From: Alentia gelatinosa
Taxonomy: Eukaryota; Annelida; Polychaeta; Phyllodocida; Polynoidae
NCBI GenBank assembly: GCA_950022655.1
Contig: OX465592.1
Location: forward strand, 4,733,544 to 4,797,543
DNA length: 64,000 nucleotides
Direction of reading: 5' to 3'
Below, in pieces: positions 1-10,359 of this stretch. Under the pieces are notes generated by a model. That model was given only the letters and a program-made list of their open reading frames with translations. It was not told where the DNA came from and did not search any database. Made by a program: the position numbers and the translations under genes. The first letter of the stretch is position 1, and each line of letters opens with the position of its first letter.

Positions 1-1010
1 AGGCGCGAGTAGTACGCATAAACAGTGACATACAGGGTGTGTTGTGGGCTGGCCACAGCTCAGAAGAGTGGACACCACACATACAGGAACAAATAGGTGT
101 GAGTAGTACTCATAAACAGTGCCATACTGAGTGTGTTGTGGGCTAGCAGCGGCTTGGAGGAGTGGACACCACACATACAGGAACAAATAGGCATGAGTAG
201 TACACATAAACAGTGCCATACAGAGTGTGTTGTGGGCTGGCCACAGCTCAGAAGAGTGGACACCACACATACAGGAACAAATAGGTGTGAGTAGTACGCA
301 TAAACAGTGCCATACTGAGTGTATTCTGGGCTGGCTGTGGCTTGGAGGAGCGGACGCCATGCTTACAGTGAGAATGGGAACAAATAGGCGCGAGTAGTAC
401 GCATAAACAGTGACATACAGAGTGTGTTGTGGGCTGGAGCAGTGGACACCATGTGTACAGGTGTGGACTGGAACAAATAGGTGTGAGTAGTACGCATAAA
501 CAGTGCCATACTGAGTGTATTCCGGGCTGGCTGTGGCTTGGAGGAGCGGACACCACACATACAGGAACATATAGGCACAAGTAGTATGCATAAAACAGTG
601 TCATGCTGAGTGTGTTGTGGGCTGGGCACAACTCGGAGCAGTGGATACCACACATACAGGAACAATTAGGCACGAGCAGTACGCATAAATAGTGCCATAC
701 TGAGTGTGTTCCAAGCTGTGGACACCATGTGTGTAGGTGAGGACTGGAACAAATAGGTGTGAGTTATATAAAGAGTGTCATACTGAGCATATTCCCAGCT
801 GGTTGCAACTCAGAGGAGTGGACACCAGGCGTGAGGACGGGAACAAATAAGTGTGAGTAGTTCGCGTAAACAGTGTCATACTGAGCAGGTTCCAGGCTGG
901 CCATAGCTTGGAGCAGCAGACACCATGCATACAGTGAGGATGGGAACAAATAGGCGTGAGTAGTATGTATAAACAGTGCCAGACAGAGTGTGTTGTGGGC
1001 CGACACTAGA
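1..1010. repeat. ~94-bp satellite array, cut by the window edge
   Basis: About eleven units follow one another. The marker ATAAACAGTG recurs at 18, 112, 206 and 300 (exactly 94 bp apart) and then at slightly varying spacing to about 969. Units contain GTGGACACC and GAACAAATAGG and diverge more toward 1010. Minus-strand open frames here (CGVHSSKPQPA-like) are period readings, not genes. Confidence 0.93.
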
Positions 1011-1835
1011 AGTACAATTTTACTGTTTATTCAGTGATTCTTATGTGTCCAGAATAACGTCCAGTGAACGTAGATGCTGATTGGAGTGTCTAGAATGATT
1101 ACTCTGTGATTCTAATGAGTTCAGAATGACGGCCTGTGAATGCCGAAGTTGTTCTGGGTGTTAAGGATGTTTACTCGGTGATTCTAATGAGTTCGGAATA
1201 ACGTTTGGTGAACGTGGACGTTGATCCAGGTATTTAGGCTGCTGTTCACTCTGTGATTCTAATGAGTTCAGAATAATGCCGAGTGAATGCGGATGTTGGT
1301 GTTTAAGATGTTTACTCTGTGATTCTGATGAGTTAAGAATAACAAACAGTGAACGTAGATGCTGGTCGGAGTGTCTAGGATGCTTATTCAGTGATTCTAA
1401 TGAGTTCAGAATAATGTCCAGTGAACGTAGATGCTGGTCGGAGTGTCTAGGATGCTTATTCAGTGATTCTAACAAGTTCAGAATAACGTCCAGTGAACGT
1501 ATTCTCCTAGGAGAATATGACTTTCTGTATTCTACCCAGTAGCATCTGTAGGCTCCATAGGCTTAGTATGGAAACTCCGTATTAGGTGGGTAATGAAATG
1601 AATTCAGATTAACGTCCAGGTGTATAGGATGTTTACCCAGTGGTTCTAATGAGTTTAGAATAATGCCGATGTTGGTCGGAGTATTTGGCTTGCTGTTTAC
1701 TCGGTGATTCTAATGCGCTCCGACAAACGTCTGGTGAACGTGGATATTGGTCGTAGTGTTTATGCTGCTGTTTACTGAGTGACTCTAATGAGTTTAGAAA
1801 TACGCCTGCTGCTTCGTCCTGGGTCAATGGCTGTT
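1011..1835. repeat. ~72-bp satellite array, interrupted
   Basis: Units carry TGATTCTAATGAGTTC followed by AGAATAACGTCCAGTGAACG. AATGAGTTC-type markers occur at 1114, 1186, 1261, 1328, 1399 and 1471, about 67-75 bp apart. The array stops at about 1499, where a foldback-element fragment is inserted, and resumes at about 1600. The two adjacent satellites (94 and 72 bp) are unrelated. Confidence 0.88.
1499..1597 (-). mobile_element. Fragment of the TTATTACCCACC foldback family
   Basis: The segment reads as the reverse complement of the modules at 12670-12780 and 59100-59200: TATTCTCCTAGGAGAATA, then CTCCATAGGCTTA, then GTATTAGGTGGGTAATGAA. It sits inside the 72-bp array, so it inserted after the array formed. 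Only one end is present. Confidence 0.75.
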
Positions 1836-2046
1836 GCCTGGCGATGTGCAGTCTGCTTATTACCAGCAGCCAGACATTGATAGACTCCTAACAGAACGTC
1901 CGGCACACTCATTCATTATACATCCTCAACTGAATGTCAAAACCTCCACTTAGTAATTGATATATAGAGATACACTCAGTGAGATACTCGTGAATAGTGT
2001 GGAGAGGTTAGAGATGGGGAACAGGTCAGGGCGTGTCTGCCTAATG

Positions 2047-2480
2047 TTTATCTCACCCCTGGTATAAGTTTAGCCAAAGGAATAACGTTAGAAAAAATTA
2101 CTATATACATATGTGCGAATGTCTATAAATACTGCCCGCTGCTAGGGGTGTAGTATAGATAATGTTCGTGCCCGCTGTGACAGCAGGCCACAGTGAATGG
2201 CAGTGGCTTTTCGTGGAGCAGAAAAGTTAATAAAACAGGTTTTTAAATTAGTAGGAGGTATAGTAATAAGAAAACGTAGTGACTGAGCACATACGGTGTC
2301 CGTTCTCGGTCATTTGATGAATAAATATGGTCCTTCACCCAGAACCACAGTCGAATCATAAAATAAACAATACTCCACTTATTTGGATGTGCTGTTATCG
2401 TCACTCGGCTTCGCCTCGAAGACGATTGTGGCCCTTCGAAACTCATGGAATATTGTGTATTTATATAATTCATGATGCAG
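2047..2480. mobile_element. Foldback element of the TTTATCTCACCCC clan
   Basis: The left end is TTTATCTCACCCCTGG at 2047, followed by GTTTAGCC and AATAACGTTAG, exactly as at 26850. The right part is a hairpin of about 120 bp (2352-2475) whose loop contains CACTCGGCTTCGCCTCG. The middle (about 2100-2320) is not shared with the 26.85-kb copy and may be an insertion. No transposase frame is present. The two short open frames across the hairpin are chance readings. Confidence 0.75.
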
Positions 2481-2589
2481 TTGTATGTAACTATGAGTTG
2501 GAGATGGTGAATGGGACAGACGTTAGGCTGTGGCAGATAATGGAGTAAGGGCAGATGTAGGAAGAAGTAACTCACACTCACTGGATAAC

Positions 2590-3092
2590 TAATGACAGAC
2601 AATTCGTGAAAGGTAACTCATAATAGAAAGCCTGTGACTGATAACAGAATGACAGGGTAACTAATAACAGGTAATTCGTGACAAATAACTCGTGACAGAG
2701 AACTTGTGACAGAGAACTTGTGACAGATATCTCGTGACAAATAGCTTGTGACAAATCACATGTGACAGATCGCTCGTGACATATAACTCGTGACAGATCA
2801 AATGTGACAGATCACTCTTGACATATAACTGGTGACAGAGAACTCGTGATAGATATCTCGTGACAGAGATCTCATGACAGAGATCTCGTGACAGAGAACT
2901 CTTAACAGAGAACTCGCGACAGAGAACTCGTGACAGACAACTCGTGACATACAACTCGTGACAGAGAGCTCGTGACAGATGACTCGTGACAAATGACTCG
3001 TGACAGATAACTCGTGACAGATAACTCGTGACAGATAACTCGTGACAGATAACTCATGAAAGACAACTCGTGACAGATCACTCGTGACTGAG
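2590..3092. repeat. 14-bp minisatellite (CTCGTGACAGATAA)n
   Basis: About 35 units of ACTCGTGACAGATA-type sequence. Period 14 is not a multiple of 3 and the minus strand lacks stops, so frames there read repeating VTSDLSRVICHELS peptides. These are repeat artefacts. Confidence 0.93.
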
Positions 3093-3733
3093 GTAAGGAG
3101 GACACCCTTCACGCTCTTCACCTCTCTGAGTCGGTCACGCCACATGGAGCTCCGGCGTCCACGTTTTATCAGCAAACTGCCAGGCATTTATCATCCGCCT
3201 GGTTTTGTGGTGCCTGTGTGACTGGTGCACGTCAACTCCTCCGGGAATTCTCTAACAGCCATCGACCGAGCCTGATGCGCTTAACCCTCTATTGCTGATG
3301 TTATTTCAAACAAAGATCAGTGGTGCTCTTACATGGATAGCTTGTCAAAATAGCATATATCTGTTATTATTCTTTTATAATCTTAAAGTTGATAGACGAG
3401 ATTTTGCCACCAAGGATGTGGAATGGATTGAAATCATAATATTGGAATTTATCACAAACCCATGCAGTATATTTGATAATTACGTACTGCTGCTCCCTAT
3501 GCAGTATACATTGTGTACTGAACCATGTGCAGTACACTGTTATACTGAACACGTTGAAACATCAGCAGTGTGTCGACATATCTTTTTGTGCCAATCTATG
3601 GGAAGATTTGATTAATTCTGGGTATATGATAAATATGTAATGACTCACCATGCTTGTACATGCTACAAATTGATGTAGATTACGGAACGAGGCCCCAGCC
3701 CGAGTTCAATAATATCAAGAGACGTCACGAGTT
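3093..3733. other. Unannotated stretch, no gene recognised
   Basis: AT-rich sequence with one 107-codon + frame at 3292-3615 that starts at an unremarkable ATG. It contains the near-repeated motif TGCAGTATACATTGTGTACTG / TGCAGTACACTGT, and its composition does not look coding. I see no splice-site pair or homology and do not call it a gene. Confidence 0.5.
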
Positions 3734-3995
3734 TGAGTTTATTCATGCCACGCATTTTGTTGGCTCCATAATGTCACTCGTCTTCGACTCGTGAAATTAT
3801 GGAGCCAACAAAATGCGTGGCATAAATAAACTCAGACTAAAACGAGTGGCGTGTAGATTTTATCCTACCCCGTTTCAATTTTTTTTCAGTATCAGAAAGT
3901 AGTGGCATAAACAACACTTTATGTCACTACCCGTGACATAAACGAATCCCATGTTAAGCCTATGGCGTTTTTTATTAGGGGTAGGATAAAAACAA
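3734..3995. mobile_element. Foldback element with TTTATCCTACCCC ends
   Basis: A hairpin occupies 3734-3832: the arm containing CACGCATTTTGTTGGCTCC is repeated as its complement around a CTCGTCTTCGACTCG loop. It is joined to a second module running from TTTTATCCTACCCC (about 3860) through ATGTTAAGCCTATGGCG to GGGGTAGGATAAAA (about 3976-3989). The second module matches 44930-45050, and its centre (ATGTTAAGCCTATGG) is shared with the TTTATCTCACCCC elements. It carries no coding sequence. Confidence 0.75.
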
Positions 3996-4387
3996 TTCCG
4001 CATCTCGTTTTATAGCATGTATAGCATGGTCAGGTTGTTCTTCACTTCCTGGGATCATGCACATGGATGATCTCATCTTCAGAGTCCAGAAATAAAAGGC
4101 AAAGTCATACTCGGCGTAATTGGTTTATCGTGAGTGTAGAAGTGTCTAATTTCCCACAGTCGGCGAATAATATCTCATATTACGTATCTATAAAAATAAA
4201 GATCGCATGTTGTTCGCTGTGAGGAGGACGGTATTTGTCTCCTTCCTAACGAGACTCGGTCCTGGTGGTGGATCCTAAAATGAATATTCATGATTAAAGC
4301 CCTGAGTAAGTCTAACTCTGGCCGCCAGAGCTACACTACGTTAGCTATACACTACATTTACTCCGGTTGAATTAAATCTGCTGCACC

Positions 4388-4500
4388 TTGACCCACTAGT
4401 ACCTTGACCCGCTAGTACCTTGACCCACTAGTACCTTGACCCACTAGTACCTTGACCCACTAGTACCTTGACCCACTAGTACCTTGACCCGCTACCAGTA
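4388..4500. repeat. 17-bp tandem repeat
   Basis: Seven near-identical units of ACCTTGACCCACTAGT type, some with GCTAG in place of ACTAG. The stretch between the previous element and this array (3996-4387) holds nothing I recognise. Confidence 0.92.
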
Positions 4501-4759
4501 AGTGTCTGCTACTCTCCCAGCAGATGTTTCATGTGACCTGGACCAATGCTTGGAGAGTGTGATATTTCTCACTCTCGAAGCGATTTTTATATATTCTTAA
4601 TTTTGTCTGTGTGTGTATTTTGAATGAAATAATCATTAAGGCAGACTTAATTATGAATTCGTTGAGCTATGAATATTTCTTGACATATATATCTACTCTC
4701 GGAACCCACATACAAAAAAACGAACTCGTTCCGAGAATGAGAATTTGTGGACATGACCT

Positions 4760-4981
4760 GGGGCCCGTTTCATATTCTAGGATCGTACATGAAGACCCTT
4801 TTCTGCACCCGATACAAGGGTTATCATTTAATAAAAACTAAGTCTGTTTGCTAAGACAGTATTAGCCATCCATAAGGTCGTCCATGCGTGTTGATTAAAA
4901 TTGACCCACATCGTCCCTGGGTTTCTATGACTTACAGAAAATGGTCTACATGTACGATCTTAGATTAAGAAACGGGCCCCT
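4760..4981. mobile_element. GGGCCCGTTT MITE, copy 1
   Basis: Terminal inverted repeats of about 45 bp: GGGCCCGTTTC, TCTAGGATCGTACATG and AGACCCTTTTCTG on the left, the complement on the right. CTGG adjoins both ends and could be a 4-bp target duplication. The interior contains TTGACCCACATCGTCC. Four related copies occur at 13636, 20120, 40408 and 63164. Non-autonomous; no frame. Confidence 0.85.
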
Positions 4982-5289
4982 GGGTTGAACCATACCAACC
5001 TCTCAGTTGGAATAAAATGGAGACACAGGTGGTGGCCAATCTATGAAGACCCCAGCCTTCTGTAGCCAGGTGTGTCACAGGTGGCACACCCAGCCTCCAG
5101 GTGCCTGTGATTACCTAGTGATGTAATAGCCAGAGTTCACCAGGTAGATCGTCGATAACTCTGCTGTGTAATGAGAATTACATCATTTCTCTGTGATTAC
5201 GTGTGAGGTGTGGCTCTCTTTCTTTTTAAGTCTCCACCCACAGAAGTCTCGAGCTACTTTGTCTTGTTCGCCGTGACGTGGCCCACCGT

Positions 5290-6365
5290 CCACCCCCGCG
5301 TCACGACCACGAGTAGTGTGAAAAATCAGAGGAGTGATAACACTTAAAACATCATCTTGACTTATTAATCAATCTCAAGGTATCTTTCAAATACTGCATC
5401 ATGACCACAAATAGTGAGAACAATCAGAGGAACGATAACAATTAAAACATCATCTTGACTTATTATTCATTCTCTGGGTATCTTTCTCCCCCCGCATAAC
5501 ATCCATGAATAGTGAGAAAAATTAGAGGAACGATAACACTTAAAACACATCTTGACTTATTACTCGTTCTCAGGGTATCTTACTACCCCCGCGTAACATC
5601 CACACATAATGAGAACAATCAGGAGAACAAAAACATTAAGATCATCTTGTTTCTATTTTTGTTCTCAGGGTATCTTTCCATCCCAGCATCACAACCGCAA
5701 ATAAGTGAGAACAATCAGAGCAACGATAACACTTAAAAGACCTTAATACTTGTTCCATCCCCATATCACGAACACAAATACTGAGAACAATCGGAGGAAC
5801 GATAACACTCAAGACATCATCTTATTCCTCATTCTCAGGGTATCTTTCTGCCCCCGTGTAACAACCACAAATAGTGAGATCAATCAGCGTAACGATAACA
5901 CTTAAACATAGTCTCATTTTATTACTCGTTCTGAGGTTATCTTTCCTCCCACGCGTAACAACCACAAATAGTGAGAACAATCAGAGGAACGATAATGCTT
6001 AAACATATTCTCGTCTCATTACTCGTTCTCAGGGTTTCTTTCCATCCCCATGTAACAACAACAAATAATGAGAACAATCAGGTGAATGATAACCCTTAAA
6101 ACATCATCTCGTCTTATTACTCGTTCTCAGAGTATCTTTCCATCCCCATGTAACAACCAGAAATAGTGAGAGCAATCAGAAGAACGATAGTACTTAAAGC
6201 ATCGTCCTGTCTTATCCATCGTTCTGAGGGAACGTTATGAGGCGATCAGAGGAAGGATAACGCTTAAAAACTATTCTGATCTTATATTTCCACCCCTGTG
6301 TAACAACCACATTTAGTGAGAACAACCAGAGCAACGATAACACTTAAAATGTCGTCTCATTTTTA
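5290..6365. repeat. ~95-bp diverged tandem repeat
   Basis: About eleven units contain CACAAATAGTGAGAACAATCA, GAACGATAACACTTAAAA, and CTTATTACTCGTTCTCAGGG followed by TATCTTTCC. GATAACA-type markers fall about 80-100 bp apart from 5336 onward. Units differ by many substitutions and small indels, so this is an older array than the 19-bp or 37-bp ones. A 74-codon frame in it is not a gene. Confidence 0.88.
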
Positions 6366-6504
6366 TTCCCAAGGTTTAGATATATTTCATTGGTATCTAT
6401 GCTTCAGTTATATATCATGTAAGCATTTTAAAGTCATCATGGTATTCGTTGTGCCAAATTGTAAAAACATAAAACATATCATGGATAGATAATAGCTGTG
6501 TTAT

Positions 6505-6640
6505 TTCACAACCATGAGAAGTGCCTGGTTAAGAGGGCAACTCCTGCCAATTGATGTAATTGTAGTAGTGTTGGCAGGGTCAGAGTTTGAGTCGGTGCGA
6601 CACAAATCACCAGTAAATCTCTACTTATACAGGTTTATTG
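6505..6640 (+). mobile_element. tRNA-derived SINE-like sequence
   Basis: GCCTGGTTAAGAGGGCAACTCC resembles a tRNA 5' half with A-box features. GGTCAGAGTTTGAGTCGGTGC about 50 nt downstream resembles a B box (GGTTCGANTCC). The spacing fits a tRNA-Leu-like head with a long variable arm. No matching acceptor stem is evident, so a SINE or tRNA relic is likelier than a functional tRNA. Confidence 0.35.
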
Positions 6641-6885
6641 TGTGATCCAGAACACGCACCTGACCTCGGAATTATGACTCAGTCTAAAGTGGGATTTGAC
6701 ACACGATGAGACAAATGGACCTGAGACTGGTGTACTTCACACCTTTGCACAAGTCGGCTACTATTTCCAGCTGGGTACAAAGTTTCACAGATTGGGGTGT
6801 CCTACAGTCTCAGGGTAACATGGCAGATTCAATTCACATGGCAAGACTGAACAGGTACATAGTCTCACCCCTACACCCCTACACA

Positions 6886-6910
6886 GGGTACACAGGGTAC
6901 ACAGGGTACA
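6886..6910. repeat. 10-bp triplication
   Basis: The unit TACACAGGG is repeated three times directly before the left end of the 6915-8158 element. The 80-codon frame that crosses it is not supported as a gene. Confidence 0.6.
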
Positions 6911-6914
6911 AAGT

Positions 6915-8158
6915 CACCAACATTTGTCTCACCAAAATGCCCCTCTAAATTTTAAACCTGTTTAAAGTCAAAATCTCATGAGATTCTGTTCCTTGTTAGG
7001 GGTGATTGTCGCTGACAATTGCAAGAGAAAAAAGTTGTGAAGTATGTGAATCCCACTTTATGTAAGCCTGGTACCACCTGCCGACAAAATGATCGGCGTT
7101 TTGTAGGGAACACTCGTGAAAATATCCAGAGAAGAAGGAGGTGGTGCACACGCAAAAATCCGAGCTATATTTTAACTAATGGTCAGTTTCTACCTGATCT
7201 CATCACATACAGACACAGCTTCTCGTGGTGCACGGCAATCACCAGGTGAGCGTCATCTCATATTTCATATTATCTGGGACCTGGGCCCTGTCTCAGTAGT
7301 TTCCTGACATTAGGCCTAGACAGACATAAACAGCGGCACCAACAGTGCAAGCAACAGCGGAATTTTTTTGTCAGGTTTCAAAACGCATGTCACAGTTGAT
7401 GTCAAATATAAGCGGATCGGAGCGGCCAATTTTCTTCATATTTGCAACGATTATAGGTTATACATATTCCTTACTCGTGAGAGTTTCATTGCTTAAATCC
7501 TACGGAAAGTGAAATTGTCTAATACTTTTGAAACCGGACATACCGTGTTTGGGGTCTGTCTTGTCCTAAGTGCCGCAACTTGTGTTGATCTGTCCGTATG
7601 ATGCCATCTAGACATGTCACAAAACTACTGAAACATGTCCCAGTTTCACTAGTTTCGTGACATGTCTCTGACACCATACAGACATTGGGGTTGCCTAGTT
7701 TCGTGACAACACAAGTAGCTGCCCTTAGGAAAAGACAGACCCCAAACATAAGAATTAGACAAATCATGGACCTGTTTCACCAGTTTCGTGACAAAAGTGT
7801 TAGACAGACATGAAAAGCAGTACCAACAGTGCAAGCAAGAACGGACAAAACAAAGTCTAATGTCTAGTTCTTATGAAACCGCACACCATCTAGAGGCCAT
7901 CTAGACATGTCACGAAACTAGTGAAACAGGTCCCAGGTCTCCGCTAGTGTCACCTTAAGTGGAATTCACACGGTAAGATTTATGAACCTCACAGGATGTT
8001 TGACAGGAACACAATCTCTTAATCTAAAATTGTAGGATTCCATTTCCCTTAAACAAGTTATTTCCCCCTACAATTGTCGACGACAATTACCCCTAACAAG
8101 ATTTTGACTTTAAACACATTTATAATTTGCAAGGGTATTTTTGAGAGACAAGTGGTGC
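6915..8158. mobile_element. 1.24-kb DNA element with ~100-bp inverted repeats
   Basis: The left arm (about 6915-7022) contains TTTAAAGTCAAAATCT, TTGTTAGGGGTGATTGTCG and TGACAATTG. The right arm (about 8064-8158) contains the complements CAATTGTCGACGACAATTAC, CCCTAACAAGATTTTGACTTTAAA and GAGACAAGTGGTG. The interior has no transposase-like frame and is largely filled by a second element (7275-7935). The class is uncertain. Short frames at 7019-7249 and 7519-7834 are not convincing. Confidence 0.75.
7275..7935. mobile_element. Nested foldback element
   Basis: It starts with GGGACCTGGGCCCTGTCTCAGTAGTTTC and ends with GAAACTAGTGAAACAGGTCCCAGG, an inverted pair. Two related blocks (AGACAGACAT..AGCAGTACCAACAGTGCAAGCAA-like) lie at about 7320-7370 and 7805-7845. 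A near-perfect hairpin (7611-7666) repeats GACATGTCAC..AAACTA. It lies between the arms of the 6915-8158 element and so inserted into it. Confidence 0.6.
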
Positions 8159-8462
8159 AAACGTTAAAATCAGGGGGATGGGTGGTAAACCTAACTTAGT
8201 GTGTGGAGACTCTGTGGCGTAGTAATACATGCATGAAGTAGTGCCCTGTTTCGTGTTTAACACAGAGCGAACCGCATCACTCACTATTCAAAAGACACTC
8301 TAATCATTCTCCTTATCAGTAACGATCCGGGACATGACAAAGATGAGACGTCAGCTTCTATCAGCAGGGACTACAGTTGCCAAATACTCAATGGTGGATT
8401 TCTTACAAGGATTAAAAGTAGGCATGGCATTGCCATGATTTCGGTTTCAACAAGTAATGTAT
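8159..8462. other. Unannotated stretch
   Basis: About 300 bp of non-repetitive sequence between the element at 6915-8158 and the GGGA run. No gene, RNA or repeat recognised. Confidence 0.5.
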
Positions 8463-8568
8463 ACATGGAGGGAGGGAGGGAGGGAGGAAGGGAGGGAGGG
8501 AGGGAGGGAGGGAGGGAGGGAGGGAGGGAGGGAGGGGGGGAGGGAGATGGAGGGAGGGGGAAGCCTGT
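8463..8568. repeat. (GGGA)n microsatellite
   Basis: About 24 tandem GGGA units with a few variants (GGAAGG, GGGGGG). The + strand is pure purine with repeated G-triplets, so it can form G-quadruplex or triplex structures. The frames (GREGGREGG / PPSLPPSL) are artefacts. Confidence 0.97.
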
Positions 8569-8736
8569 TGCAATATATAAAAATACACTACTGTCGCCGG
8601 GTGCGGACCACATCTGACCTGTGCGAGCCCCACCCGCTAGTAGGTATTCATTGAACCGTAAAAGGGGTCTCCCACTATTACGATTTGCGCCTCCGACACA
8701 CTACGATAGCCTTACGATAAGCGTTCTGATGAAAAA

Positions 8737-8807
8737 ATGAAATTTCTGTCGGAAGGAACGGCTCTATCGTGGAAGTGGGTAGCCGTTCCTTCCGACACAA
8801 ATTTCAT
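8737..8807. repeat. 27-bp inverted repeat hairpin
   Basis: ATGAAATTTCTGTCGGAAGG plus AACGGCT at 8737-8763 is complementary to 8781-8807 with one mismatch, around a 17-bp spacer. The surroundings (8650-8830) contain ACGATA motifs like those of the element at 53925-54960, so it may be a small relative. Confidence 0.8.
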
Positions 8808-9488
8808 TGTGTATACGCCTCATCTATAGACGTGTAAAATGTATACGACCCGCGTATACATGTCCCGCACACAATATTTCTTTTCATTTACGCTTTACGG
8901 CAAATACAGCCATTACGCTGACGTATAGTAGAGGAAACGTGTCAATATACAGCCGATACATGCACTTACGCGATGGCGTATATATATATGAATAAACTGG
9001 TGGTTTTCTTGCAGTGAATTCGTTTGCAGCTGCACTTGTGAACTGAACTCCGTATCCGCATCGCTCATTGATTACGGGCGAGTGACTGAGTTCATTGTTC
9101 TGCCCTGCTCGCCCGATCGGGCTGCCGGATTCAAGCTGTCCCCGAACCAGGCCGACAGAGGCAGATTAATGATCGTTAAAGTGAACCTTATTGCGATGTG
9201 AGAGAACGAGGGAGGTGGGCTTTCTACTCTGTGACAGGTGAAGTCAGCTTTTTTTTCACGTTTTCTTTACTGGGCGGCAGAGAACTGACAGAGAGGTAGC
9301 TCCTTCTATGGCACACGATTCATCAAGGATGTTACTTATAGTCTTTGCCATGCAGAGAGGCGATTAATAGATGAGGATAAGATGGATTGAAGATTGAACC
9401 CAATATATATGCACATATTACACATACATGTATTATTAAACAGCTTTCACTGCGCAACACACAACCACCACTTCCACCTGTACAAAGC
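8808..9488. other. Unannotated stretch
   Basis: Contains several GTATACG-type motifs (8810-8860) and moderately GC-rich sequence around 9050-9200 with no coding frame. No repeat or gene recognised. Confidence 0.45.
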
Positions 9489-9836
9489 CATTACTACACT
9501 ACCACCACACCACTATCACACCACCACACCACCACCACACCACCACACCACCACCACAACACCACTACAACACCACCACACCACCACACCACCACAGCTA
9601 CACTACACAACCATCACACCACACACCACACCACCACACCACACCACAACCACACCACCACACCACACCACCACCTACCCACCATCTCACCACAAGCACA
9701 CCACCATTCAACAACCACACCACAACCACACCACAACCACACTACAACCACCACACCACACCACAAACACCACACCACTATACAGCCTCTACCTCACAAC
9801 CACTACACCACCACACCACCACACCACCATCAATGC
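9489..9836. repeat. (CCA)/(CACCACA) low-complexity tract
   Basis: Nearly the whole segment is A and C: ACCACCACACCACC-type units with irregular period. The open frames of 159-183 codons reading His/Thr/Pro through it come from this composition and are not a protein. Confidence 0.93.
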
Positions 9837-10028
9837 ATACCTGAGTTCGGGTCCTATTACGAGTCCCGGGTAATTAACCTCCCAGCCCTTCCTGATGTGA
9901 AGGGCGTGTTATCACAGTGTCATAATTTCGTGATGTAATCTGTGAGCTGGGTGCGCGGTGACACCAGGTTATTATGATCAGTGGGGTTCTAGTTTCACGC
10001 TGATTCGGGGTGATTTCAGGAAGAGGAG

Positions 10029-10249
10029 CACGTGGTGTGGATGAGAACATGGCGTGCTGCGTCACGTGGTGCTCACGTGCCCTGTAAGTCACGTGGTACC
10101 ATCAGGGTGTAGTCATCCACATCCTGTGCTTTAACACACAGGACGTGTATAGCGTGACTATACACTTCCTGCACCACGTGTGGTGTCACTTGCCGGTCAC
10201 GTGCCTCGTCACGTGCCGGTCACGTGCCGGTCACGTGCCTCGTCACGTG
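10029..10249. promoter_or_regulatory. Cluster of ten CACGTG E-boxes
   Basis: CACGTG starts at 10029, 10063, 10074, 10090, 10175, 10198, 10210, 10221, 10232 and 10244. The last five are 11-12 bp apart, about one helical turn, because of a short CGGTCACGTGC repeat. CACGTG is the core site of MYC/MAX, USF, TFE and CLOCK-type bHLH factors. That these sites are bound is inference. Confidence 0.55.
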
Positions 10250-10293
10250 ATGCAGGAAGGGTATACTCATACCATGCACGTCCTGTGTGTTAA
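10131..10293. repeat. 50-bp imperfect palindrome enclosing the E-box array
   Basis: 10131-10180 (TTAACACACAGGACGTG ... CTTCCTGCACCACGTG) and the complement of 10244-10293 agree at 43 of 50 positions by hand count. The 63-bp spacer holds the four regularly spaced E-boxes. This is the structure of a small foldback element. Confidence 0.85.
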
Positions 10294-10359
10294 TGTGACT
10301 TGCGCATGCTTACTTGCATGCCAAGGTGTATCTCAAGCTCAGAGCAACTCAGTGCTGTG

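Noticed and set aside
1..1010. Telomeric or rDNA repeat
   Set aside because: The 94-bp unit has no TTAGGG-type motif or recognisable rRNA sequence.
3292..3615. 107-codon + frame as a gene
   Set aside because: AT-rich sequence with internal near-repeats; no supporting signals.
6505..6640. Functional tRNA
   Set aside because: A- and B-box-like words are present, but acceptor and anticodon stems cannot be paired.
9387..9938. His/Thr/Pro-rich 183-codon frame
   Set aside because: Low-complexity A/C tract with no coding signature outside it.
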